From positions 211,754-275,753 of the forward strand of contig JAFYAQ010000022.1 of the NCBI GenBank assembly GCA_017540645.1: a stretch of DNA of 64,000 bases, read 5' to 3'. The notes under the pieces were generated by a model, which did not search any database, had not been told where the DNA came from, and saw only the letters and a program-made list of their open reading frames with translations. Within the stretch, counting starts at the first letter, position 1, and each line of letters begins with the position of its first letter. Origin of the DNA: Oscillospiraceae bacterium (GTDB lineage Bacteria; Bacillota; Clostridia; Oscillospirales; Oscillospiraceae). The translations under genes and the position numbers were made by a program. Of the stretch, positions 1 through 9,398 are shown one piece after another.

Positions 1-1
1 G

Positions 2-781
2 GGTGGGACCGCCGCGGTATTGATGTGCGCCACCACCGGCGAGGCCGCCACGCTGAAGGAAACGGAGCGGCAGGAGATCCTGCGTTTCACGCTTCGCCAG
101 GTGAAGGGCCGTATGAAGGTCCTCTGCGGTATCGGTTCCAACAATACGGACGCCGCTGCTGCCATGGCCCATACGGCGGAGAGCCTCGGCGCGGACGCTG
201 TGCTGCTGACGACGCCCTATTATAACAAAGGGACTCCGGAGGGACTCTATCGCCATTTTTGCTGTGTGGCGGATCAATGCTCTCTGCCGCTGATCGTCTA
301 CAATGTTCCCGGCCGGACTTCCGTAGCCTGTACGCCGGAACTCTATGAGAGACTTGCAGAGCATCCTCGGATCAACGGAGTCAAGGAAGCCTCCGGGAAC
401 ATCTCCCTGGTTTCCCAGACCCGCCGGCGCTGCGGTGAAGACTTGAATATCTGGAGCGGGAATGATGACCAGACCCTGCCGATGTTGGCGCTGGGAGCAA
501 AGGGTGTGATTTCCGTAGCTTCCAATCTGATCCCGAGACAGATGAGGGATCTTTGCGGCGCCGCTCTTGCCGGTGATTACCTGTCTGCCCGCTCGATCCA
601 TGAGACTTATGCGATCCTGTTCGAGCAGCTTTTCTGCGAGGTCAATCCCATACCTGTGAAAACGGCGCTTCACGCCATGGGACTTTGCCCCGACGGTTTT
701 CGCCTTCCCCTGTGCTCCATGGGGGCAGATAACAAAGCGGCTTTACTCCAAACTCTGCGGCAGCTGGAACTGCTGTCATAA
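2..781 (+). CDS. dapA: 4-hydroxy-tetrahydrodipicolinate synthase, 5' truncated by window edge
   Basis: DapA condenses pyruvate with aspartate semialdehyde, the first committed step of the diaminopimelate/lysine branch, in the cytoplasm. The frame is open from base 2, so the start lies outside. About 259 residues are present against a usual 290-300, so roughly 35 N-terminal residues are missing. Family marks seen are the TTGEAATL loop near the start (hydroxyl network with pyruvate), the YNVPGRT stretch carrying the catalytic Tyr, and GVKEASGN, whose Lys (codon near base 383) forms the Schiff base. The TIM-barrel runs unbroken to the stop. dapF at 55.6 kb belongs to the same pathway but is not in this operon. 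The next gene starts 36 bases downstream, so cotranscription is possible. Confidence 0.95.
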   Translation, partial: GGTAAVLMCATTGEAATLKETERQEILRFTLRQVKGRMKVLCGIGSNNTDAAAAMAHTAESLGADAVLLTTPYYNKGTPEGLYRHFCCVADQCSLPLIVYNVPGRTSVACTPELYERLAEHPRINGVKEASGNISLVSQTRRRCGEDLNIWSGNDDQTLPMLALGAKGVISVASNLIPRQMRDLCGAALAGDYLSARSIHETYAILFEQLFCEVNPIPVKTALHAMGLCPDGFRLPLCSMGADNKAALLQTLRQLELLS

Positions 782-817
782 TTCCGCGAAATCTATTCTC
801 AAGAAAGTGAGACCACT

Positions 818-2074
818 ATGAAGCGTATTCTTGCTGTTCTGATGATCCTCGTCCTGACGTTGACTTTTGCCGTCACCGCCCTCGCGGAGGATGATTCGGC
901 TGCGATCTCCGTTCAAAAATCGGTCTATGCCCCCTCTGCCTCTATGGCCGAGTGCAAGCACCTGTTCAAAGAAGCAGAAATGTTTGGCTCAAGCGCCTAT
1001 CTGAATAAAGCCATGACCGCGGTGATCCTTGCCCGGTATTCCGGGGCTCCGGAGGAAGCTCCCTCTGCTCCGATCTGCGGAGATATTGATCCGGCCGCCT
1101 GGTACGCCTTCGGCGCACAGTGGGCTGTCAGCAAAGGTGTAATGACTCCGGATGAGGACGGCCTTTTTCATCCGGAGAGATCGCTGAACCTGGAAGAGCT
1201 TTGCCTCGCTATGAATGATTTTCTTTCCGCGACAGGTCATTCCTTAAAGATCATCAATGCGTGGTACTCGTTTCTTGACGCCGGCAATTTTTCCCGCCGC
1301 GGCAGACAGGCGGCTGCTCTGATGCAGGAGGCCGGAGTATTGATCGAAGGACATGATGGCTTTTTCTATCCTGCCAATGTCCTGACCGTCTCCCAGGCGG
1401 AGCCGGTGTTCCTCCGGTTTTTCGGAGCCATGCAGAATGCCAGCTTTCCGGGCCTGCCGGTCGCCACGGTGGCCGAGAGCGACCCGGTGGATGATTCCTG
1501 GTTTGATGATGCCTGTTTCATCGGTCACTCCCAGGTGGTGGGCATGTCGATGAGCTTCAATTTGCCCAAAGCAGATTTCTACTGTGCTATTGGTTATACA
1601 GCCCAGAATATACTGGACGATTATGTCGAGGGACCGAACAACCGCTATGTGACGCTGCCCAAAGCCCTGCGCAACAACGCTGACAAGTATCGCAAGGTGT
1701 ATATTATGCTGGGCATTAATGACTGTGACGACAGTAAAGACCGGATCGCGAATTTTATGCGGCCCATGCGTCAGATCATGGACCTGGTAAAGGAGACCCA
1801 GCCCAACGCAACGATCTATCTTCTGTCTCTGGCTCCCGTGGGAAGAGACATCCATATGCCCGTATTGTACAATCCGGAAAACTGCATCGTGTACTCGCAG
1901 GCAATCAAGAGCCTTTCCCGGGAGTACGGTGCGGAATACCTGGATATATACAGACTGATGGCGGACGATGAAGGATACATGAGGGATGAATTCAATTCCG
2001 GAGACGGACTTCACTTCAAGGCATCCCAGTATTATGTGATCAAGGACTATTTGAAATGCCACACCGGGTTCTGA
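818..2074 (+). CDS. Secreted SLH-domain protein with SGNH/GDSL-type hydrolase domain
   Basis: This 418-residue exported protein has a signal peptide at about residues 1-23 (MKR, hydrophobic core, then ALAED). Residues 40-200 look like S-layer-homology repeats (SAYLNKAMTAVILARYSG, then AWYAFGAQWAVSKGVMTPDE), which usually bind secondary cell-wall polymer. The C-terminal half resembles the SGNH hydrolase fold. Block I is FIGHSQVVGM, with the Ser kept but His where Asp is usual. Block III is GINDCDD and block V is DGLHF near residues 396-400. A likely role is esterase or deacetylase on wall glycans, but no substrate can be read from sequence. The start has a plausible Shine-Dalgarno (aagaaagtgag) upstream. 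It overlaps the next gene by 19 bases. Confidence 0.8.
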   Translation: MKRILAVLMILVLTLTFAVTALAEDDSAAISVQKSVYAPSASMAECKHLFKEAEMFGSSAYLNKAMTAVILARYSGAPEEAPSAPICGDIDPAAWYAFGAQWAVSKGVMTPDEDGLFHPERSLNLEELCLAMNDFLSATGHSLKIINAWYSFLDAGNFSRRGRQAAALMQEAGVLIEGHDGFFYPANVLTVSQAEPVFLRFFGAMQNASFPGLPVATVAESDPVDDSWFDDACFIGHSQVVGMSMSFNLPKADFYCAIGYTAQNILDDYVEGPNNRYVTLPKALRNNADKYRKVYIMLGINDCDDSKDRIANFMRPMRQIMDLVKETQPNATIYLLSLAPVGRDIHMPVLYNPENCIVYSQAIKSLSREYGAEYLDIYRLMADDEGYMRDEFNSGDGLHFKASQYYVIKDYLKCHTGF

Positions 2075-2583
2075 TGCCCTCGTTTTTTGCCAGAGAGTGC
2101 CCGGAGGTTTCTGCCGACCTTATCGGAAAGTGGCTTTGCCGTCGTCTGGAGGATGGCCGCATCCTTCGACTTCAGATCACAGAGACAGAGGCATATTGCG
2201 GAGAGAATGACACAGCCTGTCATGCTCACCGAGGACGCACCAGACGCACAGAGGTGCTGTACGGCCCAGCGGGAGTGTTGTATGTCTATTTATGCTACGG
2301 GATCCACTGGATGCTGAACATCGTTACCGGAGAACCGGAGCATCCCCAGGCGGTGCTGATCCGCGCCTGCCGAGATGCCCAGGGTCCGGGACGGCTGACA
2401 AAGGCTTTCTCCCTTACCGGCGAGTTTGACCGCATGAAACTCTCGGATGATACGGCCCCCCTCTGGCTGGAGGATGACGGCCTTTCTTACGCCTGTACCA
2501 CCGCGCCCAGAGTGGGCATCGCCTATGCCAGTCCTGAGGATCAGGCGAGAAAATGGCGTTTTATCCTGCGTGAGACCAGGTGA
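2056..2583 (+). CDS. mpg: DNA-3-methyladenine glycosylase (AAG/MPG family)
   Basis: This base-excision repair enzyme flips out and removes alkylated purines such as 3-methyladenine. The 175-residue protein carries the family core ITETEAYCGENDTA, in which the Glu of TEAY activates water, then RTRRTEVLYGPAG and YVYLCYGIHWMLNIVT. The length fits the bacterial family (about 180-200). Two starts are possible: the listed ATG, or an ATG at 2074 that overlaps the upstream stop as TGATG and would suit translational reinitiation. Neither has a strong Shine-Dalgarno. Alignment with known family N-termini slightly favours the longer form. The gene is the last before a strong hairpin terminator. Its coupling to a surface hydrolase gene looks like position rather than function. 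Confidence 0.9.
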   Translation: MPHRVLMPSFFARECPEVSADLIGKWLCRRLEDGRILRLQITETEAYCGENDTACHAHRGRTRRTEVLYGPAGVLYVYLCYGIHWMLNIVTGEPEHPQAVLIRACRDAQGPGRLTKAFSLTGEFDRMKLSDDTAPLWLEDDGLSYACTTAPRVGIAYASPEDQARKWRFILRETR

Positions 2584-2596
2584 AAACGCAGATGGA

Positions 2597-2640
2597 TAAA
2601 CAAAATGAGACCCGCGGATTCGCGGGTCTCATTTTGTTTA
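2597..2640. terminator. Perfect 20-bp-stem bidirectional terminator
   Basis: A perfect 20-bp inverted repeat (2597-2616 and 2621-2640) with a GATT loop. The outer arm is T-rich on the plus strand and, by symmetry, on the minus strand. It sits between convergent genes and overlaps the stop codon of the phosphodiesterase gene. It would end both the dapA-side transcripts and the long pyrH-polC operon. Confidence 0.9.
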
Positions 2641-3183
2641 TCCTAGGTCTTCCCTTTTCCAGACGGTTCCGGTCTCCACACCCTTCCAGAGCAGCTGCCC
2701 GTCCTCCAGGATCAGATAGCTGCGGGGATCGACACTCTTGGGAAGAGAAACCGAACCGGGGTTCACATAGAGGATGCCATCCTCTTTTTGCATACCGGGT
2801 ATGTGCGTGTGGCCGGAAATAAGAATGTCCCCGGGAGAGAGAAGCGGTACAAGTTCCTCTCTGCGATGGCCATGCGTCAGAAAAATGGTCCGATCATCCA
2901 CATAAAGCACGGCCGTCTCTGCCAGAACGGGAAAATGAAGCACCATCTGGTCCACCTCTCCGTCGCAGTTTCCCTTGACGCACAAGGGAGCGGGAACCAG
3001 GGAATTGAGCATGTCCGCGACCGCCCTGGTGTCATACTCACGGGGCAGGGCATTTCTCGGTCCGTGATAAAGGATGTCCCCCAGCAGTGCCAGCCGGTCC
3101 GGAGCTTCCTCCCTGTACCGGTCCATCAAACGCTCCACATAGTATTTTGAGCCGTGGAGATCGGACGCGATCATCAGCTTCAT
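2638..3183 (-). CDS. YfcE-type metallophosphoesterase
   Basis: This 181-residue calcineurin-like phosphoesterase has its metal ligands in order: DLHG (residues 8-11), GD in LLGDILYH, GNCDGE, THGHRR and GHTH. This layout matches the YfcE/MJ0936 family of small cytosolic phosphodiesterases, whose physiological substrate is mostly unknown. The length is typical. The gene lies 28 bases downstream of polC on the same strand with no terminator between, so it is probably the last gene of the long housekeeping operon. A cctcct motif just upstream of the ATG (plus-strand view) is a good Shine-Dalgarno. The stop codon lies inside the terminator stem. Confidence 0.88.
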   Translation of the reverse strand: MKLMIASDLHGSKYYVERLMDRYREEAPDRLALLGDILYHGPRNALPREYDTRAVADMLNSLVPAPLCVKGNCDGEVDQMVLHFPVLAETAVLYVDDRTIFLTHGHRREELVPLLSPGDILISGHTHIPGMQKEDGILYVNPGSVSLPKSVDPRSYLILEDGQLLWKGVETGTVWKREDLG

Positions 3184-3211
3184 TTTGTTCCCTCCTGATC
3201 AATTGTTCGGA

Positions 3212-6200
3212 TCAAAACCCTTCCATCCCGTCAAAGAGACTGACCTGACGGCTCTCGGGCAGAGCGCCCAACGCGCCGAGCTTTTTCAGCTGCTCTAAGT
3301 GGGCCTGGCTGACCTTGGGACAGGCATCGGACACATCGTCCACCGAGACAAACCGCTCTCCGCTTTTCTGCGCCCGGAGGAGATCCTCCGCCGCTGCGCC
3401 GCCCAATCCGGAAATCGCCACAAAGGGCGGCCGAAGAGCCCCGTCTTCGATGTGGAAACGGTAAGCATCGGATTTATACAGATCGATGTTCAAAAACCGG
3501 AAACCGCGCAGATAGAACTCGTATACACTCTCCAGCGTGGTCATCAGATCCTCTTCCTTGGCCGTGACCTCTCCCCTTTCGGTTTTCTGCTGGATCTCTT
3601 TTATCTTGGAGCGGACCCTATCGATCCCCTGAAGCATACTCTCCGCGTCAAAGCCGTCCTTCTGGCTGCGGCGATAAAAGTAGGCGCTGTAGTATGCCAG
3701 CGGCTGGTGGACCTTGAACCAGGCAATCCGGAACGCCATCATCACATAGGCCACCGCATGGGCTTTGGGGAAAAGATACTGGATCTTGCGGCAGGATTCC
3801 ACCCACCACTCCGGAACTCCCAGAGACTGCATTTCCTCTTCGATCCCCTCCGGCCATGGCTTGCCCTTGTGGATAGCGCCCTTCCGGACGGCCTCCATGA
3901 ATTTGAAAGCACGTTTAGGCTCCATACCCATGGAGATCAGATAGAGCATGATATCGTCCCGGCAGCCCACGCACTTGTCTGTTGGGGCAATGCCGTTGAC
4001 TACGATATCGTGGATGTTGCCGGCCCACACGTCGGTGCCGTGGGAAAAACCGGACAGACGGATCAAAGTGGCAAATTCGGTGGGCTGAGTGTCCACCAGC
4101 ATCTGCCGGGTGAATGGGGTGCCAAATTCCGGCACGCCGATGGTGCCGGTATGGCCGATCACCGGATCGTCGTCCGGCAGTCCCAGAGGCGCGGGAGAGG
4201 TGAAGATCCGCATGGTTTCCTTGTCATCCAGGGGGATCTTCCGGGCATTCAGCCCCGTCATATCCTCCATCATGCGGATCATGGTGGGGTCATCATGCCC
4301 CAGCTCGTCCAGCTTTAGAAGGTTGGCCTCCATGCTGTGATACTCAAAATGGGTGGTGATGATCCCGCCGTCCGCATCGTCTGCCGGGTGCTGCACCGGG
4401 CAAAAGTCGGTGACGTCCTTATCCTGGGGGATGATAACCAGTCCGCCGGGATGCTGTCCGGTGGTACGCTTTACTCCCACACAGCCGGCCACCAGCCGGT
4501 TTTCCTCCGCCTTGGAAACGGTAATGCCCCGCTCCTCCAGGTATTTTTTCACATAGCCGTAGGCCGTCTTTTCTGCCAGAGTACCAATGGTGCCGGCCTT
4601 GAAAACGTGGTCCGCGCCAAAAAGCTCCTTGGTGTATTTATGCGCCTCCGCCTGGTATTCTCCGGAGAAGTTCAAGTCGATATCGGGGACCTTGTCGCCC
4701 CCGAAGCCGAGGAAGGTCTCGAAGGGAATGTCAAAGCCATCTTTCTCCAGGGGGGTGCCGCAAACCGGGCAGGTCCGGTCGGGCATGTCCGCCCCGCATC
4801 CGTACTTGTCCCCGTTTTCCATCATGACGTTTTCGAAATCGGAGAAATGACATTTGGGACAGCGGTAATGGGGCGGCAGAGAGTTTACCTCGGTTATGCC
4901 GGACATATAAGCCACCAGAGAAGAGCCGACGCTGCCGCGGCTGCCGACCAGATAGCCATGCTCCAGAGAGTTCTGCACCAGCTTCTGGGCGGACATATAT
5001 ATGACCTCATAATGCCGACCGAGAATGGCTCCCAGCTCCGCGTCCAGGCGTTCCTTTACGATGGACGGTACCGTATCCCCATAGAGCTGATGGGCCCGGT
5101 CCCAAACCATCTGGTTCAAATCCTCTGCGGCATGGGGAATGGAGGGAGGGAACAAATCTTTGGGCAGAAGCTCAAATTCCTCGATCTCATCGGCGATGGC
5201 GTTGGGCGCGGTGATCACCACATCCCGACAATCGGACTCTCCCAGATAGGAGAATTCCTCCAGCATCTCATCGGTGGTCTTAAAGTAGATGGGCAAGGAC
5301 TTATCCGCATCCGGGAATTTTTGTCCGGCCAAGAGGATATGCCGATAGATTTCATCCTGGGGATTCAGGAAATGCACGTCACCGGTGGCGACGACCGGCT
5401 TGCCCATCCGACGACCCAATGCCAGGATCCGCCGATTCAGCTCCCGAAGCTCCTCCTCGCTTTTCACTTTGCCCTCGTCCAGCAGGAAGCGGTTGTTGCA
5501 GACAGGCTGGATTTCCAGGTAGTCATAGAAGGAGGCAAGACGCTGCTGTTCCTCCCTGCTCCGATGGCGCAGAATCGCGTCAAAAAGCTCCCCGGCGGCG
5601 CAGGCCGACCCTAAAATCAGTCCATCCCGATACTCCATCAGCAGGCTCTTGGGGATCAGAGGACGCTTTTTAAAGTGCTCCAGATGGGACTTGGATATCA
5701 GCTCGTAAAGATTCTTCAGCCCTGCTTTATTTCGTACCAGGATCACGATATGGCGGGAGTGCCGGTTTTCCGACTCGCGCAGCCGCATGACAACCGGTCC
5801 GATATCCGCCAGAGAGGCGGCGCCGGATTCCTGCAGTTTGGGTCGGAGTGAGGTGAAGATGCGGGCGCAGACAGCCGCGTCGTCGGAGGCGCGGTGATGG
5901 TCGAAGTCCGGAAGACCCAGCGCGTGAGCTACAACATCCAGCTTGTATCGCCTCAGCGAGGGCAAAAGTCCCTGCGCTATGGGCAGAGTGTCGATATATA
6001 CCGGCGCAAAGGGGATCCCGTTTTCTTCCGCCGCCCGGGTGATAAAACCGACATCAAAGGCAGCGTTGTGGGCTGCCAGGGGCAGATTCCCGGCAAACTG
6101 GATGAACGATGCCACAGCTTCTGCCTGGGAGGGCGCACCAAACACATCCCTGTCCGTGATGCCGGTCAGCTGAACGATCTCCGGAGGCAGGTCCATTTCC

Positions 6201-7297
6201 GGGTCTACAAAGGTCTGAAAGCTTTTCGTGACACGACCGTTTTCGATGCGAACGGCGCCGATCTCAATGATCTTATCCGTTTCACTGTCCAGGCCGGTGG
6301 TCTCAATATCAAAACCGACAAAATCACAATCCAACGGCAGATTCGTCGTCCCGTGAATGGCGGGCAGGTCATCCACGTCGTTGACAAGATAGCCCTCCAC
6401 ACCGTAAATAACCTTTATGCCATGCTTTTTTCCGGCGCGCCATATCTCGGGAAAGCTCTGCGCCACGCCGTGGTCTGTGACTGCGATCGCCCGGTGTCCC
6501 CAACGAGCGGCGGCAGCTACGGCCGCACCGGGATCGGTCAGAGCGTCCAGCGTCGAATACCGGGTATGAAGGTGCAGTTCCACCCTTTTGTCGCCGGGAG
6601 CCTTGTCCTGACGCTGAGGCGCTTTGCCCAGCACGATAGCCAGCGGCTCCATAGCCATGTCGTTTTCATAGCGGTTGAAAGAAACATTTCCCCGGATGAC
6701 CAGCCAGTCCCCTTTATGGATCTTTTCCAGAATGGACTTGTCATCCCTGGGCCGAATATATTTGGAAACATGAACGCTGCCGCTGTAGTCCGTGAGGGAA
6801 AAGCTCAACACAGCGGCATCATTTTTTTGAATCTTGCGATTTTCAATGTTGAAAACAGATCCGGCCACCGTCACAGTCCCGGAGTTCATTGTCAGGTCGC
6901 CGATCTTTGTAATGTTTTCCCGGGGAAAGCTTTTTCCAAATAACAGCTCCCCGGATACCGGCTTTCCCTGGGCAGCGCCGGTGTGAGCCGGGCGGCGGTT
7001 TTCATTCAGTGCGGGCTTTTTTTCCTTTTCCGGCTCAGGCGCGACAACGGGATCTTCCCTGGGCCAATCCGGGGTAAAGTGTACGCTCCGAAGTCCGTAT
7101 TCCGCACAGATCCTCTCAGACAGTCTGTTCAGCTCTCCCAGCTCCGGCTGTCGGGAGAAAAACGCCTGTATCTCCATGGTCATGGTCTCTCGAGAGATCA
7201 CTACGTTATGGATTCGAGCATCTTCCAGATCACCGCACAGCTCCCGAAGACCGGTGCAGCAGGGAAACATGGATAGAAATCTGGGTTCCTCCGTCAT
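3212..7297 (-). CDS. polC: DNA polymerase III alpha subunit, PolC type
   Basis: This is the replicative polymerase of low-GC Gram-positives, combining polymerase and proofreading exonuclease. The 1361 residues keep the PolC order. An N-terminal domain is followed by an OB fold (about residues 135-220), then PHP part one (VELHLHTRYSTLDAL). A DnaQ-type exonuclease is inserted in the PHP (FVGFDIETTGLD, about 325-490), followed by PHP part two. The palm has GSRGSVGSSLVAYMSG, a four-Cys zinc module (CPKCHF ... CPVCG) and the catalytic DIDLNF motif. The C-terminus holds the fingers and a duplex-binding region. B. subtilis PolC is about 1437 residues, so this is slightly short at the N-terminus. Its start overlaps the ispG stop by 4 bases (ATGA), which indicates translational coupling. 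Confidence 0.97.
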   Translation of the reverse strand: MTEEPRFLSMFPCCTGLRELCGDLEDARIHNVVISRETMTMEIQAFFSRQPELGELNRLSERICAEYGLRSVHFTPDWPREDPVVAPEPEKEKKPALNENRRPAHTGAAQGKPVSGELLFGKSFPRENITKIGDLTMNSGTVTVAGSVFNIENRKIQKNDAAVLSFSLTDYSGSVHVSKYIRPRDDKSILEKIHKGDWLVIRGNVSFNRYENDMAMEPLAIVLGKAPQRQDKAPGDKRVELHLHTRYSTLDALTDPGAAVAAAARWGHRAIAVTDHGVAQSFPEIWRAGKKHGIKVIYGVEGYLVNDVDDLPAIHGTTNLPLDCDFVGFDIETTGLDSETDKIIEIGAVRIENGRVTKSFQTFVDPEMDLPPEIVQLTGITDRDVFGAPSQAEAVASFIQFAGNLPLAAHNAAFDVGFITRAAEENGIPFAPVYIDTLPIAQGLLPSLRRYKLDVVAHALGLPDFDHHRASDDAAVCARIFTSLRPKLQESGAASLADIGPVVMRLRESENRHSRHIVILVRNKAGLKNLYELISKSHLEHFKKRPLIPKSLLMEYRDGLILGSACAAGELFDAILRHRSREEQQRLASFYDYLEIQPVCNNRFLLDEGKVKSEEELRELNRRILALGRRMGKPVVATGDVHFLNPQDEIYRHILLAGQKFPDADKSLPIYFKTTDEMLEEFSYLGESDCRDVVITAPNAIADEIEEFELLPKDLFPPSIPHAAEDLNQMVWDRAHQLYGDTVPSIVKERLDAELGAILGRHYEVIYMSAQKLVQNSLEHGYLVGSRGSVGSSLVAYMSGITEVNSLPPHYRCPKCHFSDFENVMMENGDKYGCGADMPDRTCPVCGTPLEKDGFDIPFETFLGFGGDKVPDIDLNFSGEYQAEAHKYTKELFGADHVFKAGTIGTLAEKTAYGYVKKYLEERGITVSKAEENRLVAGCVGVKRTTGQHPGGLVIIPQDKDVTDFCPVQHPADDADGGIITTHFEYHSMEANLLKLDELGHDDPTMIRMMEDMTGLNARKIPLDDKETMRIFTSPAPLGLPDDDPVIGHTGTIGVPEFGTPFTRQMLVDTQPTEFATLIRLSGFSHGTDVWAGNIHDIVVNGIAPTDKCVGCRDDIMLYLISMGMEPKRAFKFMEAVRKGAIHKGKPWPEGIEEEMQSLGVPEWWVESCRKIQYLFPKAHAVAYVMMAFRIAWFKVHQPLAYYSAYFYRRSQKDGFDAESMLQGIDRVRSKIKEIQQKTERGEVTAKEEDLMTTLESVYEFYLRGFRFLNIDLYKSDAYRFHIEDGALRPPFVAISGLGGAAAEDLLRAQKSGERFVSVDDVSDACPKVSQAHLEQLKKLGALGALPESRQVSLFDGMEGF

Positions 7298-8346
7298 ACT
7301 TTCTGCTCGCTTTCAATGAGTTCGACCAGTGCGTCGGCAAGCTTATCGGCGCTGACGCGATAGAGCGCTTTTCCCTTACGGAAGAGAAGGCCCTCATCTT
7401 TGCCGCCGGCAATACCGTAGTCGGCATGGGACGCCTCCCCGGGACCGTTCACAACACAGCCCATGACCGCCACGGTGATATCCCAGGGCTTGTCCCGCAG
7501 GCGGTTTTCCACCTCTCTGGCCACGCCGAAGAGATCATATTCCGTCCGTCCGCAGGAGGGGCAGGAGATAAACTGGACGCCTTTTTTCAGTCCCAAAGCG
7601 CGCAGCAGCTCGGTTCCCGCCCGGACTTCCTCCACCGGGTCCTCGGTCAGGGAGATGCGGATGGTGTCGCCGATACCGTCCAGCAGCAGAGAACCGATAC
7701 CGGCAGCGGACTTCAGGATGCCCCTCTCCCGCGTACCGGCTTCCGTGACGCCCAGATGCAGTGGGTAATCGCAGCTTTGAGACAGGAGCCGGTTGGTCTC
7801 CACCATCATAGCGGGGTCGGAGGCTTTCACACTGATGCAGATGGAGTCAAAGCCGCAATCCTCAAGAAGTCGGACATGTCCCAGCGCGCTCTCACACAGA
7901 GCACGGGGGCAAAGTCCGTATTTTTGCAGCAGCCCCTTCTCCACAGAACCGGAATTGACGCCGATGCGGATGGGTATGCCGTGATCCCGACAGGCGTCAG
8001 CTACCAGGCGCACCCGGGCAGGATCGCCGATGTTGCCGGGGTTGATGCGGATCTTATCAAAGCCTGCCTCCACCGCGGCCAGCGCCAGGCGGTAATCAAA
8101 ATGTATATCGGCCACCAGCGGCAGTTCGGTCCCTCGGCGGATCGCGGGAAGAGCGGACGCCGCGGCCTCATGGGGGACGGCGAGACGCACAATATCCGCG
8201 CCGGCGATCTCCATGCGGCGGATCTGTTCCAAAGTAGCGTCCACATCCTCGGTATGGGTGTTGGTCATCGTCTGAACCGGGATGGGACTGCCTCCGCCAA
8301 TGGGCACATGGCGGACCATGATCTTTTTTGTCTGCTTTCTTATCAT
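7294..8346 (-). CDS. ispG: 4-hydroxy-3-methylbut-2-en-1-yl diphosphate synthase (IspG/GcpE)
   Basis: IspG is an iron-sulfur enzyme that converts methylerythritol cyclodiphosphate to HMBPP, the penultimate step of the MEP isoprenoid route. The 350 residues match the short bacterial form: a TIM barrel starting with VPIGGGSPIPVQTMTNTHT and a C-terminal cluster domain. The [4Fe-4S] ligands are visible in SCPSCGRTEYDL and VMGCVVNGPGEA, and the essential Glu follows the last Cys region. The gene lies between rseP and polC with ATGA overlaps on both sides. Together with dxr and uppS in the same operon it ties isoprenoid supply to undecaprenyl phosphate synthesis. Confidence 0.97.
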   Translation of the reverse strand: MIRKQTKKIMVRHVPIGGGSPIPVQTMTNTHTEDVDATLEQIRRMEIAGADIVRLAVPHEAAASALPAIRRGTELPLVADIHFDYRLALAAVEAGFDKIRINPGNIGDPARVRLVADACRDHGIPIRIGVNSGSVEKGLLQKYGLCPRALCESALGHVRLLEDCGFDSICISVKASDPAMMVETNRLLSQSCDYPLHLGVTEAGTRERGILKSAAGIGSLLLDGIGDTIRISLTEDPVEEVRAGTELLRALGLKKGVQFISCPSCGRTEYDLFGVAREVENRLRDKPWDITVAVMGCVVNGPGEASHADYGIAGGKDEGLLFRKGKALYRVSADKLADALVELIESEQKV

Positions 8347-9398
8347 CGTTTCAATATCCTTGTCACATCGTTGAATAGTACAAAAGCCATCAGCGCCAGC
8401 AGCAGAACAAGCCCAATCGCATGGATATATGCTTCGATCCGCGGGTCCGGCTTCTTCCCGCTCAGTTTTTCTATCACAGCGGATACCAGGAGGGTCAGGA
8501 TATGCCCGCCGTCCAGAGCCGGAATGGGAAGCAGATTCATCACCGACAGATTTACCGCGATAAAGGCCACAAGATATGTTATATTGCTCAGCCCCTGGGA
8601 AACCGTCTCCGCGCTCTCCCCGGTCTCATTGATGATATCAACAATACCGACCACGCCGGCCATATCTGTTACCGCCGCCTTCCCTGTGAAGAGCTGTACC
8701 AGACCCTGCCATACCATCCGCACGAAGTCCATGCAGTTATAGAAGCTGTATTTTACCACGGTCAGAGCGTTTGCCTCCTCTGTGGCAAAATAGAGCCCAT
8801 ATTTTCGCTCCGTGGTACCGTCCTCTTTCTGATACTCCACGGGGACCATGTGATACGCGTTCAGGCGGATGGTTTTCCCATCTCTGCGTATCACCAGATC
8901 CAGATCACCGTCTCCATCCTGGGAGGCATACTCGCTGAAATTGGCGGTGAAATAGATCCGGTGTCCGTTTACCGACCGGATGGCGTCGCCTACCTGCAGA
9001 TCCCCCTCATAAGGGCAATTCGGGTAAAAGGCGGCGATCCGGTTGCTGGTAAAGCCGCCGGCACTGCTGAAGAGGATGCAGATCAGCAAAAAGCCGGTGA
9101 GAAAGTTCATTCCGGACCCGGACAGGAGGATCAGAAGACGGTGCCAGACACTGTGATTATTAAAAGCCCTGGGATCTGCGGATTCCTCTTCCTCCCCCTC
9201 CATGGCGCAAAAACCGCCGATCGGGAGAGCCCGCAGCGAGTATACCGTCTCCCCCTTCTGCTTATGCAGAAGCTGGGGACCCATGCCGATAGCGAATTCC
9301 ACTACCTTGACGCCGCAGGCTTTGGCCATAAGGAAATGGCCAAGCTCATGGACAAAAATCAAAACGCCAAAGGCAATAACAGCCAAAACAATGTACAT
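8343..9398 (-). CDS. rseP: RIP metalloprotease RseP/RasP-like (site-2 protease)
   Basis: This 351-residue intramembrane zinc protease cleaves anti-sigma factors or signal peptide remnants within the membrane. The zinc motif HELGH is at residues 17-21 in the first helix. The third ligand lies in NLLPIPALDGGHI near residues 292-304. A PDZ-like region lies between (around residues 110-180, PYEGDLQVGDAIRSVNG). There are about four membrane helices. The length fits Clostridia RseP, which has one PDZ domain. It starts right after the dxr stop (no gap) and overlaps ispG by 4 bases, the standard order dxr-rseP-ispG. Its substrate here cannot be told from the window, since no sigma/anti-sigma pair is present. 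Confidence 0.95.
   Translation of the reverse strand: MYIVLAVIAFGVLIFVHELGHFLMAKACGVKVVEFAIGMGPQLLHKQKGETVYSLRALPIGGFCAMEGEEEESADPRAFNNHSVWHRLLILLSGSGMNFLTGFLLICILFSSAGGFTSNRIAAFYPNCPYEGDLQVGDAIRSVNGHRIYFTANFSEYASQDGDGDLDLVIRRDGKTIRLNAYHMVPVEYQKEDGTTERKYGLYFATEEANALTVVKYSFYNCMDFVRMVWQGLVQLFTGKAAVTDMAGVVGIVDIINETGESAETVSQGLSNITYLVAFIAVNLSVMNLLPIPALDGGHILTLLVSAVIEKLSGKKPDPRIEAYIHAIGLVLLLALMAFVLFNDVTRILKR

Noticed and set aside
1244..2062. Minus-strand open frame of 272 codons opposite the SLH/SGNH gene
   Set aside because: The plus-strand frame has a signal peptide and recognisable domains; the opposite frame is a GC-rich shadow.
3299..5614. Long plus-strand open frames opposite polC (for example 4337-5614)
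   Set aside because: They lie wholly inside polC on the other strand, have no ribosome-binding site and read as low-similarity, His/Gly/Gln-rich shadow sequence.
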